Shown here in pieces: positions 19,037-27,526 of a DNA stretch of 64,000 bases. The stretch lies in the NCBI RefSeq assembly GCF_007923445.1, contig NZ_VOJI01000003.1, forward strand, positions 186,001-250,000. Direction: 5' to 3'. The translations under genes and the position numbers were made by a program. The stretch is from Puniceibacterium confluentis (GTDB taxonomy: Bacteria; Pseudomonadota; Alphaproteobacteria; Rhodobacterales; Rhodobacteraceae). Within the stretch, counting starts at the first letter, position 1; every line of letters begins with the position of its first letter. Under the pieces are notes generated by a model that saw only the letters and a list, made by a program, of their open reading frames with translations, was not told the DNA's origin and did no database searches.

Positions 19037-20254
19037 ATGCACACCCGAACCGATCACGATCCCGCCACGTCCCCAACCCGGCCCCGGAGTGCGCCCGACT
19101 GGATCGCCTGGTTTTGGAGCGACTTCCTGCCGGACTGGCTGGCACGCGTGCAGGATGGCGACGCGGGTGTCTTCGACGCGCTGGATGCCGCCGGAAATCC
19201 AGACGTCACCGCTGGCAAGTCGCTGCTCGCGCAGGCCCGCAACCTGTTCACCCTGTCCCATGTCGCCCTGCTGTCCGGGGATCCGGAGTTGATTGCCGCA
19301 GCGGGTCGGCAGGCCGCGTTTCTGGACCGTTTCCGCAAGGCGCCCGGTCTTTACCGTTGCAAGGCGCTGCGCGATGGCAGCCCGACCGGGCAGGCTGCGG
19401 ACGCGGCTGCGCGCAGTTACGACCACACCTTTGTCATTCTGGGGCTGGTCACGTGGAACCGGCTGTCACCCGCACCCCAGACCGACAGGCGGATTGCCGA
19501 GTGCTGGGATGCGCTGCAATCACATCTGACCGACCCTGCAACCGGGCTGCTGCGCAACGACGATATCGCCGCCAGCCCACTGCCCGCTCAGAACCCGCAC
19601 ATGCATCTCTACGAGGCGTGCCTGCAAGCCTTTCGCATGACCGGCGCGGACATCTGGCTGAAGCGTGCCGCTGCGCTGCGCGCGGTGGGGCTGGCGCATT
19701 TCATGGATCAGGACAGCGGCAGCATCGCCGAATTCCTCACCCCCGAATTGCAGCCCCTGCCCGGTTCGGACGGCCTGCGTCGCGAACCCGGCCACCAGTG
19801 CGAATGGGCCTGGCTGCTGCTGGAAGAGGCCCGTCTTGCCCGCAGCGGCGAACTCGACACCCCGGCCGCCCGGTTGATGGAATTCGCCGAACGCCATGGT
19901 TTTGCCCGCCACGGCGCGCTGAAGGGGGCCGCGTTCGACGCGGTCTCGTCCACCGGGACCGTGCTTGAAAATACCTTTCTGTTGTGGCCCCAGACCGAAG
20001 CGATCAAGATGCTGGCCCTGCGACACACCGCCGGAGATCCGCAGGCAGGAGACCGCGCCCGCGCTCTGCTTTGCCTGATGTTCGAACGCTGGTTCCAGGA
20101 CCGCCCGGTGTTCGTCAACCGGCTGGATGCCGACGGCAACAGCCTGTGGTCAGAGGCGCTGACCCGGCTGATGTATCACCTTGTGCTGGCACTGACCGAA
20201 GGTGCCCGGGCCGGGCTGTGGCCGGACGTGCCGCGCGCGGGCCAAATGGCTTGA
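19037..20254 (+). CDS. AGE-family sugar epimerase/isomerase
   Basis: 405 aa alpha/alpha-barrel of the N-acylglucosamine 2-epimerase family, which includes mannose isomerase and sulfoquinovose isomerase. Visible family marks are YDHTFVILGL, the NPHMHLYEACLQAF histidine motif, REPGHQCEWAWLL (catalytic-barrel histidine) and WPQTEAIKM. GGGCAGGAGG lies before ATG 19037. The gene appears monocistronic with its own operator-like palindrome, and the exact sugar cannot be read from sequence. Confidence 0.85.
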   Translation: MHTRTDHDPATSPTRPRSAPDWIAWFWSDFLPDWLARVQDGDAGVFDALDAAGNPDVTAGKSLLAQARNLFTLSHVALLSGDPELIAAAGRQAAFLDRFRKAPGLYRCKALRDGSPTGQAADAAARSYDHTFVILGLVTWNRLSPAPQTDRRIAECWDALQSHLTDPATGLLRNDDIAASPLPAQNPHMHLYEACLQAFRMTGADIWLKRAAALRAVGLAHFMDQDSGSIAEFLTPELQPLPGSDGLRREPGHQCEWAWLLLEEARLARSGELDTPAARLMEFAERHGFARHGALKGAAFDAVSSTGTVLENTFLLWPQTEAIKMLALRHTAGDPQAGDRARALLCLMFERWFQDRPVFVNRLDADGNSLWSEALTRLMYHLVLALTEGARAGLWPDVPRAGQMA

Positions 20255-20514
20255 GTCTGCCCCTCGGGTTCTGACGCACAGAAATTGCAGGCTGCTGCGG
20301 CTGGTAGTCGGATCGACTCGCGCCGTGCAAATCCGTTTGTCACCTCAGGTCGTCGGGTAAAGTATATCCCGCAAAAACAAGGGAGACGACGCCCCTGACG
20401 GGACCTGGCTCTGCATCCTGCCGTTTCAGCGGGTTGATGAGCGTATGGCGGGCTGTCCTAGGTTCAACGAACCAGACGGAAAACCCCGAATGCAGGCTAA
20501 GTTGTTGGTTTGTA

Positions 20515-20591
20515 TGGTGACCCCGGCAGGACTTGAACCTGCAACCTATCCCTTAGGAGGGGATTGCTCTATCCAGTTGAGCCACGGGGCC
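20515..20591 (-). tRNA. tRNA-Arg (anticodon CCT)
   Basis: On the minus strand a complete 77-nt cloverleaf: acceptor GGCCCCG pairs with CGGGGTC, the D-arm contains GGCTCAACTGGATAGAGC, the anticodon stem ATCCC/GGGAT encloses loop CTCCTAA with anticodon CCT (reads AGG), and the T-loop is GGTTCAAGTCC. The 3' CCA is encoded. tRNA-Arg(CCT) genes are common integration sites, but no integrase or duplicated 3' end is visible nearby. Confidence 0.97.
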
Positions 20592-20902
20592 ATTATTGCG
20601 TCATACGGTCCGAAGTCTGGTCTGCGCAAGAACCGTCTTCGCCTTTCTGTCCTCTGGCTCCGGCACCATCACGATGAACCGGCATCGCGGACGTGTTGAA
20701 ACCGGGAACCACGCGCCGGTCTTTTAGCCGGGCAAGAGTGCCCTGTCACCAGTACAACGCGCCCGGCATCGGTTTTCTGGGCCGCTGTGCCAGCGCGGAA
20801 CCGCAACGCAGCCCGGCGCGGACGGATCACCCGGCAAAGAGGCAAAGTATCACACCCTGTCACCACGCCCGGATGGCGGAATATCTTGTGTCCGCGCAAC
20901 CC
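20592..20902. other. Intergenic region between tRNA-Arg and the LacI regulator
   Basis: About 310 bases with no supported gene. The frames 20669-20899 (minus) and 20693-20920 (plus) encode low-complexity, Arg-rich products without a ribosome-binding site. The tRNA promoter should lie in the first ~60 bases. The 20255-20514 stretch on the other side of the tRNA is likewise empty. Confidence 0.5.
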
Positions 20903-20918
20903 ATTACGTTAACGTCAT
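20903..20918. promoter_or_regulatory. LacI-type operator candidate
   Basis: ATTACGTTAACGTCAT, centred on the perfect 10-bp palindrome ACGTTAACGT, lies 28 bases before the start of the LacI-family gene. Central CG/TTAA-type palindromes of about 16 bp are typical LacI-family operators, so autoregulation is likely. Confidence 0.6.
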
Positions 20919-20946
20919 AGCAGAGCAGAAACAGGACACCCGAACC

Positions 20947-21972
20947 GTGGCCCAGGACGACACCCGCCCGCTTACCCTCCGTGATGTTTCCGAAGCCTCC
21001 GGCGTTTCGGAAATGACCGTCAGCCGCGTGCTGCGCAACCGCGGCGATGTTTCACTGGCCACGCGCGAACGGGTGCTCGAAGCGGCCAAGACGCTGGGTT
21101 ACGTGCCCAACAAGATCGCCGGTGCGCTTGCCAGCCAGCGGGTCAATCTGGTGGCGGTGATCATCCCGTCGCTGTCCAACATGGTCTTTCCCGAGGTCAT
21201 GACCGGCATCAGCCGGGTGTTGGAACAGACCGACCTGCAACCGGTTTTCGGGGTGACCGACTATCTTCCCGAGAAGGAAGAGCGCGTGCTCTACGAGATG
21301 CTGTCGTGGCGTCCCTCGGGTGTGATCATCGCCGGGCTGGAACGCACCGACCCCTCGCGGGCCATGCTCAAGGCAAGCGGCATTCCGGTGGTCGAAATCA
21401 TGGATGTCGATGGCACGCCCGTCGACGCCATGGTCGGCATCTCGCACCGCCGCGCCGGTCGCATGATGGCACAGGCGATCCTGAAGGCCGGGTATGAACA
21501 GATCGGCTTTATGGGCACCAAGATGCCGCTCGATCACCGCGCCCGCAAACGCTTTGAGGGCTTTACCGAGGCGCTGGCCAAGGGCGGGATCGAAATCCAG
21601 GATCAGGAATTCTATTCCGGCGGCTCGGCTCTGGCCAAGGGCCGGGAGATGACGCGCGACATGTTGCAGCGCAATCCGGAACTGGATTTCCTGTATTACT
21701 CCAATGACATGATCGGTGCGGGCGGCTTGCTTTACCTGCTGGAGCAGGGAATCGACATCCCGGGCCAGATCGGACTTGCCGGCTTTAACGGCGTCGAACT
21801 GCTGCAGGGTCTGCCGCGCCAGCTGGCGACGATGGACGCCTGTCGGCTGGAAATCGGCACCACCGCGGCACAGATCATCGCCAACCGGGTCGAAAACCCC
21901 GACGCGCCGTATCAGAAGATCACCGAACTGACCCCGACAATCACCTATGGCGACACGCTGAAACGGCGCTGA
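20947..21972 (+). CDS. LacI-family transcriptional regulator (gluconate-type)
   Basis: 341 aa: N-terminal LacI helix-turn-helix (about 10-35, LRDVSEASGVSEMTVSRVLR) with hinge helix NKIAGALAS (57-65), then a type 1 periplasmic-binding-protein-like sugar sensor. The sequence around the HTH (SEMTVSRVLRN) and hinge resembles gluconate repressor GntR of enterobacteria. The start is GTG 20947. No sugar kinase or transporter is adjacent; the next gene, 3 bases on, is a DNA glycosylase, so its targets probably lie elsewhere. A matching palindrome lies in its promoter. Confidence 0.88.
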   Translation: MAQDDTRPLTLRDVSEASGVSEMTVSRVLRNRGDVSLATRERVLEAAKTLGYVPNKIAGALASQRVNLVAVIIPSLSNMVFPEVMTGISRVLEQTDLQPVFGVTDYLPEKEERVLYEMLSWRPSGVIIAGLERTDPSRAMLKASGIPVVEIMDVDGTPVDAMVGISHRRAGRMMAQAILKAGYEQIGFMGTKMPLDHRARKRFEGFTEALAKGGIEIQDQEFYSGGSALAKGREMTRDMLQRNPELDFLYYSNDMIGAGGLLYLLEQGIDIPGQIGLAGFNGVELLQGLPRQLATMDACRLEIGTTAAQIIANRVENPDAPYQKITELTPTITYGDTLKRR

Positions 21973-21975
21973 GCC

Positions 21976-23184
21976 GTGATCCCGACGCTGGACAACCGCG
22001 CCGCGCGTCGGCTGTTTCTGCATTGTCACGCGCTTGCCGAAGCTCCCACCGGCCCGTCCCGCGGCACCGATCTGCTGGCGCTGATCGAGCGTCTGGGCTT
22101 TGTCCAGGTCGACAGCATCAATACGGTGGAACGCGCCCACCACATGATCCTGTTCGCGCGTCGCGCGACCTACCGTCCCCACCACCTGCCGCCGCTGCTG
22201 GAACGCGACCGAACCCTGTTCGAACAATGGACCCATGACGCGGCGATCATCCCGACCGCGTTCTACCCGCACTGGCACCTGCGTTTTGCCCGCAACGCCG
22301 CGGCGATGCGCGCCCGCTGGCAGACCGACCGCCGCGCCGGGTTCGAGGAAAAATTCGACAGCGTTCTGGCGCAGATCGCGGCCCATGGCCCGGTCTGCTC
22401 GGCGGATGTCGGTGCGGGAGAGGCGCGCACCTCCGGCGGCTGGTGGGACTGGCATCCGTCCAAGACCGCGCTGGAGTTCCTCTGGCGCACCGGCGATCTC
22501 GCGATCTGCCACCGTGAGAATTTCCGCAAATTCTTCGATCTCAGCACACGTGTCATCCCCCAGGCGCGGCACAGCGCGCCGCCGGACCCCGCACAGAGCA
22601 TCGACTGGCTCTGCGCCGGTGCGCTCGACCGGCTCGGCTTTGCCACGCCGGGCGAACTGGCGGCATTCTGGGACATCGTGACCCCGGCCGAAGCGCGCGC
22701 CTGGGCGCAGGATCAGCTGGCCCGCGCCGGGGTGATGGAGATCGAGGTGCAAAGTGCCGACGGCAGATACCGCCGCCACCTCGCCCGCCCGGACGTGCTG
22801 GAGCAGGCCCGGCAGGCGCCCACCCCGCCAAACCGTCTGCGCGTGCTCAGCCCCTTTGATCCGGCCCTGCGCGACCGCGCCCGTACCGAGCGTCTGTTCG
22901 GCTATCACTACCGGATCGAAGTGTTCACACCTGCCGCCAAGCGCCGCTACGGTTACTATGTCTTTCCGCTGCTCGACGGTGAGCGGCTGGTCGGGCGCAT
23001 CGACATGAAAGCCGACCGCACCACTTCGACCCTGAACGTCAGCGCCCTGTGGCCGGAAGCCGGGATAAAGTGGAACGGCGCGCGTCAGCGTCGGCTGACC
23101 GCCGAACTGCGCCGCGTGCAACGGTTTGCGGGGCTGGATGCGCTGGCGTTTCAGCCGGACTGGCTGCGCTGTCCCCGCTCCTGA
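21976..23184 (+). CDS. YcaQ/AlkZ-type winged-helix DNA glycosylase
   Basis: 402 aa of the HTH_42 family (YcaQ/AlkX), tandem winged-helix DNA glycosylases that remove alkylated bases and unhook interstrand crosslinks. The catalytic loop near residues 43-60 is QVDSINTVERAHH, giving the QxD form seen in YcaQ-type enzymes; RPDVLEQ and the C-terminal beta domain (GRIDMKADR, LNVSALWPE) also match. The GTG start lies 3 bases after the LacI stop, implying co-transcription. The link with a sugar regulator is unexplained. Confidence 0.85.
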   Translation: MIPTLDNRAARRLFLHCHALAEAPTGPSRGTDLLALIERLGFVQVDSINTVERAHHMILFARRATYRPHHLPPLLERDRTLFEQWTHDAAIIPTAFYPHWHLRFARNAAAMRARWQTDRRAGFEEKFDSVLAQIAAHGPVCSADVGAGEARTSGGWWDWHPSKTALEFLWRTGDLAICHRENFRKFFDLSTRVIPQARHSAPPDPAQSIDWLCAGALDRLGFATPGELAAFWDIVTPAEARAWAQDQLARAGVMEIEVQSADGRYRRHLARPDVLEQARQAPTPPNRLRVLSPFDPALRDRARTERLFGYHYRIEVFTPAAKRRYGYYVFPLLDGERLVGRIDMKADRTTSTLNVSALWPEAGIKWNGARQRRLTAELRRVQRFAGLDALAFQPDWLRCPRS

Positions 23185-23332
23185 CACCGATCCAGCTGCG
23201 GCCAGAGTGTGCCGCAGCGACCGCCCAAGGGCCACCAACGCGCAGGCCAGCCCCGTCCCTCGGACAAACCCATTCCCCCCCTGCTGCCGCTGTGGCATCC
23301 CTGCGCCACCGTCCCATTTCCCGGAGCCGCCC

Positions 23333-24040
23333 ATGCGTTATACCCGCTATGCCATCTACTTGACCCTGCCGCCCGGCCCGCTCGCCACCTTTGGCGCTGC
23401 CTGGCTGGGCTGGGACGCCGCGGGCCGCCGGTCGCTGGACCCACCCGAGGTGCCCGACCTGCCCGCTCCTGTCGACGCCTTGACCGCAGCGCCGCGCAAA
23501 TACGGACTGCATGGCACCATCAAGCCGCCCTTCCGCCTTGCCGAAGGCCGCACGGAAAAACAGCTTGAAACCGCCCTCAGCACGTTCTGCGCACAGCACC
23601 CACCCGTCGCTCTCGACGGGCTGGTGCTGTCCCGTCTGGGCAGCTTTCTCGCGCTGACCCCGGTCGGCGACACCTTCGCGCTCTCGGAGCTTGCCGCCAG
23701 TGTCGTGCATCAGTTCGACGGATTCCGTGCACCCGTCGAGGCCGCCGAGCTTGCCCGCCGCAAGGGCGCACGCCTCACGGCACGACAAGGCGAGTTGTTG
23801 GAGCTTTATGGTTATCCCTACGTGATGGAGGCCTTCCGCTTTCACATCACCCTGACCGGCAGGATGTCAGCCGGGCATCTGGCCCGGACCGATGCCGCCC
23901 TGCGCCCGCTGCTCGACCCGCTGTTGCCCGATCCTTTCCACCTGGATGCTCTGACGCTCTGCGCCGAGGCCGCTGATGGCCGCTTTCACGAAATCCGCCG
24001 CATTCCCCTGAGCGGCCAGCCACGCAAACAACACGTCTGA
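23333..24040 (+). CDS. DUF1045 phosphonate-metabolism associated protein
   Basis: 235 aa. The start MRYTRYAIYLTLPPG, the YGLHGTIKPPFRL block (HxT motif 1) and FHITLTGR (HxT motif 2, around residue 166) show a 2H phosphoesterase-like fold; the family is found in phosphonate operons. ATG 23333 with CCGGAG upstream is used, since an in-frame extension upstream is non-conserved. The nearby phnM-like gene supports a role in phosphonate (C-P lyase) metabolism, though the reaction is unproven. Confidence 0.85.
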   Translation: MRYTRYAIYLTLPPGPLATFGAAWLGWDAAGRRSLDPPEVPDLPAPVDALTAAPRKYGLHGTIKPPFRLAEGRTEKQLETALSTFCAQHPPVALDGLVLSRLGSFLALTPVGDTFALSELAASVVHQFDGFRAPVEAAELARRKGARLTARQGELLELYGYPYVMEAFRFHITLTGRMSAGHLARTDAALRPLLDPLLPDPFHLDALTLCAEAADGRFHEIRRIPLSGQPRKQHV

Positions 24041-24201
24041 CGCCCAGGTGACCGGGGCGGATGCCACGCGGGCACCGCAACTGCGGCTGCACCGGGGCAC
24101 GGCGCTGCGGGTCGATACCAGCGCAAGCCGACCCCGCTGACGCTGGGCGACCGTCGGTAGCGCTTCCGGGTAATTCGACTTGAACCCAACGGCTTGGCCG
24201 G

Positions 24202-24229
24202 AGGAATGTCATGTGTGCGATACATTCCT
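24202..24229. promoter_or_regulatory. Inverted repeat upstream of phnM-like gene
   Basis: Perfect 8-base arms AGGAATGT and ACATTCCT separated by 12 bases, 43 bases before the phnM-like start. Arm length and 20-bp centre-to-centre spacing suit a dimeric regulator, or a leader hairpin. I do not recognise it as a Pho box. Confidence 0.45.
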
Positions 24230-24271
24230 GCGGTAGTCAGGGCAAAACCATGCAACCCCGGGCCACTACGG

Positions 24272-25390
24272 ATGATGACCGCTCCGCTCTCCCTTCGCCT
24301 GACCGGCGCGTCCGTCCTGCGCGACGGCAAGATGGTCAACCGCTCGGTGGCGATCGAGGACGGGCGCATTACGAAGGGGCCGCTGCCCGAGGTCGACCTG
24401 CGGGGCTATTTCATCCTGCCGGGCATCATTGACCTGCACGGAGCGGACTTTCTGCGCCATGTCATATCCGGCCAGTCGCACAGCACCGCGCTGCGGGCCA
24501 CCGATCAGGCCGCCGCGGCCAACGGCGTCACCACGGCCTGGCTGTCGCAGAACTGGAGCTGGGCCGAACAGGGACCGCACAGCCCCGCCGCCGCCGAGGC
24601 GCTGATGTCCGCGCTGGCCGCGTACCGGGCCCAGGCGCTCAGCGACCTGCGCATCCAGATCGCCTGCGAAACCCACACGGTCGACAGTGCCGATCGGCTG
24701 CTCGAGGCTGTGCGCCGCTTTCAGGTCGACCAGGTGGTGTTCCGCAATTCCCTGCCCCAGGCGCTTCTGCATCCTGACCCAAGACCGGACGAACGCGCCC
24801 GGCTGCACCGTGCCGAGGCACAGAAATCCGCCGTCCCGCGCTATCTCTGCCGTCTGGCCGAGGCCTTCGACACTCTTGGCGTGACCTATGGCAGTTTTGA
24901 AGATCCCGACGGTGAGACCCGCGAAACGTTTTCGATGATCGGTGCCAAGGTTTGCACCTGCCCGACCCGACGCGCCGCCGCCGCACTCGCCCGGGCTGTG
25001 GGTGACCCGGTGCTGCTGCGCGCAAGTGGCGTGACCTCGCCGGGCCCGGCCCTGCCAGTGACTGACTTGATCCGCGCCCGCCTGTGTGACGCACTGGTGT
25101 CCGACCTGTCCTATCCGGCACTGTCGGCGGCGGCGTTCCAACTGGCGATCAGGGGTGTGATGCCGCTGCCGGCCGCCTGGGCGTTGATTTCGCAGAGGCC
25201 CGCGGAAATACTGCGCCTGCATGACCGCGGTGTGATCGACTATGGCCGTCGTGCTGATCTGGCAATCGTCAGCCGTGCGACGCGGCAGGTCGAGGCAACG
25301 CTCTGTGGCGGTCGGATCTCGCATCTGTCGGGCCTGGCCGCCACCCGGTTTCTGGGTGCCCGTGCCGACATGGCGATGGCCGCCGAATAG
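24272..25390 (+). CDS. phnM: PhnM-like amidohydrolase (phosphonate metabolism)
   Basis: 372 aa amidohydrolase resembling alpha-D-ribose 1-methylphosphonate 5-triphosphate diphosphatase, the C-P lyase pathway enzyme that releases pyrophosphate. The start LTGASVLRDG, GRITKGPLPEVDLRGYFILPGIIDLHG and the C-terminal PAEILRLHDRGVIDYGRRADLAIV follow PhnM architecture. The first metal motif is DLHGADFLRH, where typical PhnM has an acidic residue soon after the histidine, so this is a divergent branch. Starts at 24272 or 24275 are equivalent. The rest of the C-P lyase cluster is not in this window. Confidence 0.75.
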   Translation: MMTAPLSLRLTGASVLRDGKMVNRSVAIEDGRITKGPLPEVDLRGYFILPGIIDLHGADFLRHVISGQSHSTALRATDQAAAANGVTTAWLSQNWSWAEQGPHSPAAAEALMSALAAYRAQALSDLRIQIACETHTVDSADRLLEAVRRFQVDQVVFRNSLPQALLHPDPRPDERARLHRAEAQKSAVPRYLCRLAEAFDTLGVTYGSFEDPDGETRETFSMIGAKVCTCPTRRAAAALARAVGDPVLLRASGVTSPGPALPVTDLIRARLCDALVSDLSYPALSAAAFQLAIRGVMPLPAAWALISQRPAEILRLHDRGVIDYGRRADLAIVSRATRQVEATLCGGRISHLSGLAATRFLGARADMAMAAE

Positions 25391-25545
25391 AACCACCGCA
25401 CCGACAGTCCGCAATATCGCAAAGCCGTCACGCCTGCGTCACGCAAGCGTCACGACTCCGGCCTATCCCTGTGCCAGCGTGAGTGATCGCAATAAGCCCG
25501 AATGTCCCCCGGGCACAGCATATTTCAAAAAAACCTTTTCAAAAC

Positions 25546-25576
25546 CGAGGGGTGGCTCAGGCCACCCCTCATTTTT
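25546..25576. terminator. Bidirectional intrinsic terminator
   Basis: Perfect 10-base arms GAGGGGTGGC and GCCACCCCTC with a TCAG loop, followed by ATTTTTG on the plus strand and by GGTTTTG on the minus strand. It separates the convergent phnM-like gene and the ABC binding-protein gene and can serve both. Confidence 0.88.
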
Positions 25577-25645
25577 GTTGTGCAAGGCGGCCCCGGTCCT
25601 ATGCCGCCTGTACCAAGCCACCAAAGCCGGGGTTCAGTTCAGCGC

Positions 25646-26647
25646 TCAGTTCAGCGCCTTGTCCGTGATGTCATGGGTAAATGCCCCGTCCGGCATCGCG
25701 GTGATCATCCCGCCCTCCAGGGTGATCTCGGCGGAGCGTTCGAACGCCGCCTCGTCCAGCTTGCCGTCCGAACCCATGGTCAGTTTGGCAATTTCGCCCA
25801 TCATCCGTTTCTGGTGCTCTTCGGTCTGGGCCCCGGTCGAATCGTTCTCCAGCACGATTTCTGCCGCCTCGTCCGGGTTCTCTTCGGCATATTTCCAGCC
25901 CTTCATCGAGGCGCGCACAAAGCGCACGAGCTTGTCGACCTCGGCCGGATCGGCCAGCTTTTCCTCGGTGGTGTAGAGCCCGTCTTCCAGCGTCGAGATG
26001 CCCTCGTCCTCATACTTGAACACCACCAGATCGTCCGGTGTCAGACCCGCATCGATCACCTGCCAGTATTCGTTGTAGGTCATGGTGGTGGCGCATTCGA
26101 CCTGCTTTTGCAGCAGGGGGTCGACGTTGAAGTTGATCTTCTGGATCGTCACCCCGCCCTCGGAACCGTCGGTGGCATACCCCAGCTTGCCCATCCAGGA
26201 AAACAGCGGGATCTCGTTGCCAAAGAACCAGGTGCCCAGCGTGTGCCCGGGAAAATCGGCGGGCGAGGTGATGCCATGCTCCTTGAGGCAGGTCAGCATC
26301 AGGCCCGACTTGGCAAAGGGCTGCGCGATGTTGACGATTGGCGCACCTTTTTCGCGGGCCGCCAGGGCGGAGGGCAGCCAGTCCACCATCACATCCGCGC
26401 CGCCACCCAGCAGGACCTGCACCGGGGCGATGTCGGGCCCGCCCGGCTTGATCGTGACGTTCAGATCCTCTTCTTCGTAAAACCCCTTGTCCAGCGCCAC
26501 GTAGTAACCGCCGAACTGCGCCTGGGTCACCCACTTGAGCTGCAGCGTCAGGTCGTCCGCCGCCTGCGCCGCCCCGGCCCCCAGCGCCAGAGCTGCCGAG
26601 GCCGCAAGAGCCGTCCTTGCACGTCCCATAATATTACGGTGTGTCAT
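25646..26647 (-). CDS. ABC transporter substrate-binding protein of the pyrimidine locus
   Basis: 333 aa NMT1/THI5-like periplasmic binding protein with a Sec signal (about 1-29, ...GAAQAADD). The LKWVTQAQFGGYYVALDKGFY opening is characteristic of the family that binds pyrimidine-like compounds. It closes an operon of two permeases, an ATPase and dihydropyrimidinase, so uracil, thymine or a hydantoin-like substrate is likely. ATG 26645-26647 is chosen because GGAGGATCTG precedes it; the upstream in-frame ATG overlaps that ribosome-binding site. Confidence 0.88.
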   Translation of the reverse strand: MTHRNIMGRARTALAASAALALGAGAAQAADDLTLQLKWVTQAQFGGYYVALDKGFYEEEDLNVTIKPGGPDIAPVQVLLGGGADVMVDWLPSALAAREKGAPIVNIAQPFAKSGLMLTCLKEHGITSPADFPGHTLGTWFFGNEIPLFSWMGKLGYATDGSEGGVTIQKINFNVDPLLQKQVECATTMTYNEYWQVIDAGLTPDDLVVFKYEDEGISTLEDGLYTTEEKLADPAEVDKLVRFVRASMKGWKYAEENPDEAAEIVLENDSTGAQTEEHQKRMMGEIAKLTMGSDGKLDEAAFERSAEITLEGGMITAMPDGAFTHDITDKALN

Positions 26648-26680
26648 CAGATCCTCCATGTTGATCCTGTTGTCATGTTA

Positions 26681-27526
26681 TCATGCCCGTCCTCTCTGGG
26701 ACGGGTGCCAGAAGGTCACCGCGCGTTCGATCAGCGCGACAGCCCCATAAAACGCCGAACCGGCCACCGCCGCCACAAGGATTTCCGCCCAGACCAGATC
26801 CAGCGCAAGCTGGCCGACCGAGGTCGAGATGCGGAACCCCATGCCGCGGATCGGCGAACCGAAGAATTCGGCGACAATCGCCCCGATCAGCGCCAGCGTG
26901 GTGCCAATCTTCAACCCGTTGAAGATGAACGGCATCGCGGCCGGCAGCCGCAGCTTGACCAAGGTGGTCCAGTAACCCGCGGCGTAGGTGCGCATCAGAT
27001 CGCGCTGCATGGTGTCGGCGGCCAGCAGACCCGCTACCGTGTTCACCAGCATCGGAAAGAACACCATCACCACCACAATCGCCGCCTTGGACTGCCAGTC
27101 AAAGCCGAACCACATCACCATGATCGGAGCCAGGCCGATGATCGGCAGTGCGGCGACAAAGTTGCCCACCGGCAGCAGCCCGCGGCGCAGGAATACGAAC
27201 CGGTCCGCCAGGAGCGCCACGCCAAAGGCGGCAAGACAGCCGATCACATAACCGCTCAGTGCGCCCTTGATCACCGTCTGGACAAAGTCTTCCCACAGCA
27301 CCCCGGTCGAAGAGGCCACCCGCGCCGCGATGGCGGTTGGTGGCGGCAGCAGCACCGGCGAAATCCCCAGGCCGCGCACCAGACATTCCCACAACACGAT
27401 CAGCGTCAGGCCAAAGATCAGAGGCACCGCCAGACTGCTGGCCGCCGACTCTGTCCGTGCTGCCAGCCAGACGTTCAGCGCCCAGCCGACGCCCCATACC
27501 GCGATGCCAAGCGCAAGCCAGATCAT
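26681..27526 (-). CDS. ABC transporter permease (SsuC/ThiX-like), second copy
   Basis: 281 aa integral membrane protein with six helices and the ATPase-docking EAA-like loop around TYAAGYWTTLVKLRLPAAMPFIFNGLKIG. It belongs to the same permease family as the gene before it, and the pair would form a heterodimeric channel. Its ATG overlaps the previous stop by 4 bases (ATGA). The substrate is probably a pyrimidine, from the locus. Confidence 0.88.
   Translation of the reverse strand: MIWLALGIAVWGVGWALNVWLAARTESAASSLAVPLIFGLTLIVLWECLVRGLGISPVLLPPPTAIAARVASSTGVLWEDFVQTVIKGALSGYVIGCLAAFGVALLADRFVFLRRGLLPVGNFVAALPIIGLAPIMVMWFGFDWQSKAAIVVVMVFFPMLVNTVAGLLAADTMQRDLMRTYAAGYWTTLVKLRLPAAMPFIFNGLKIGTTLALIGAIVAEFFGSPIRGMGFRISTSVGQLALDLVWAEILVAAVAGSAFYGAVALIERAVTFWHPSQRGRA

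Noticed and set aside
20515-20591. tRNA-Arg as an integration site of a genomic island
   Set aside because: No integrase, no direct repeat of the tRNA 3' end and no change in gene style nearby. The XerC at 3 kb is the chromosomal dimer-resolution type.
20445-20699. 84-residue open frame over the tRNA gene
   Set aside because: It reads straight through the antisense of tRNA-Arg and has no recognisable domain.
21052-23334. 760-residue open frame on the minus strand
   Set aside because: It lies opposite the LacI and YcaQ genes, both with clear families and ribosome-binding sites. The product is His/Arg/Gly-rich with no domain; it is an antisense shadow of GC-rich codons.
24165-24195. Second tRNA, suggested by ACTTGAACCC
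   Set aside because: The sequence resembles a T-arm on the minus strand, but no acceptor or anticodon stem can be built around it.
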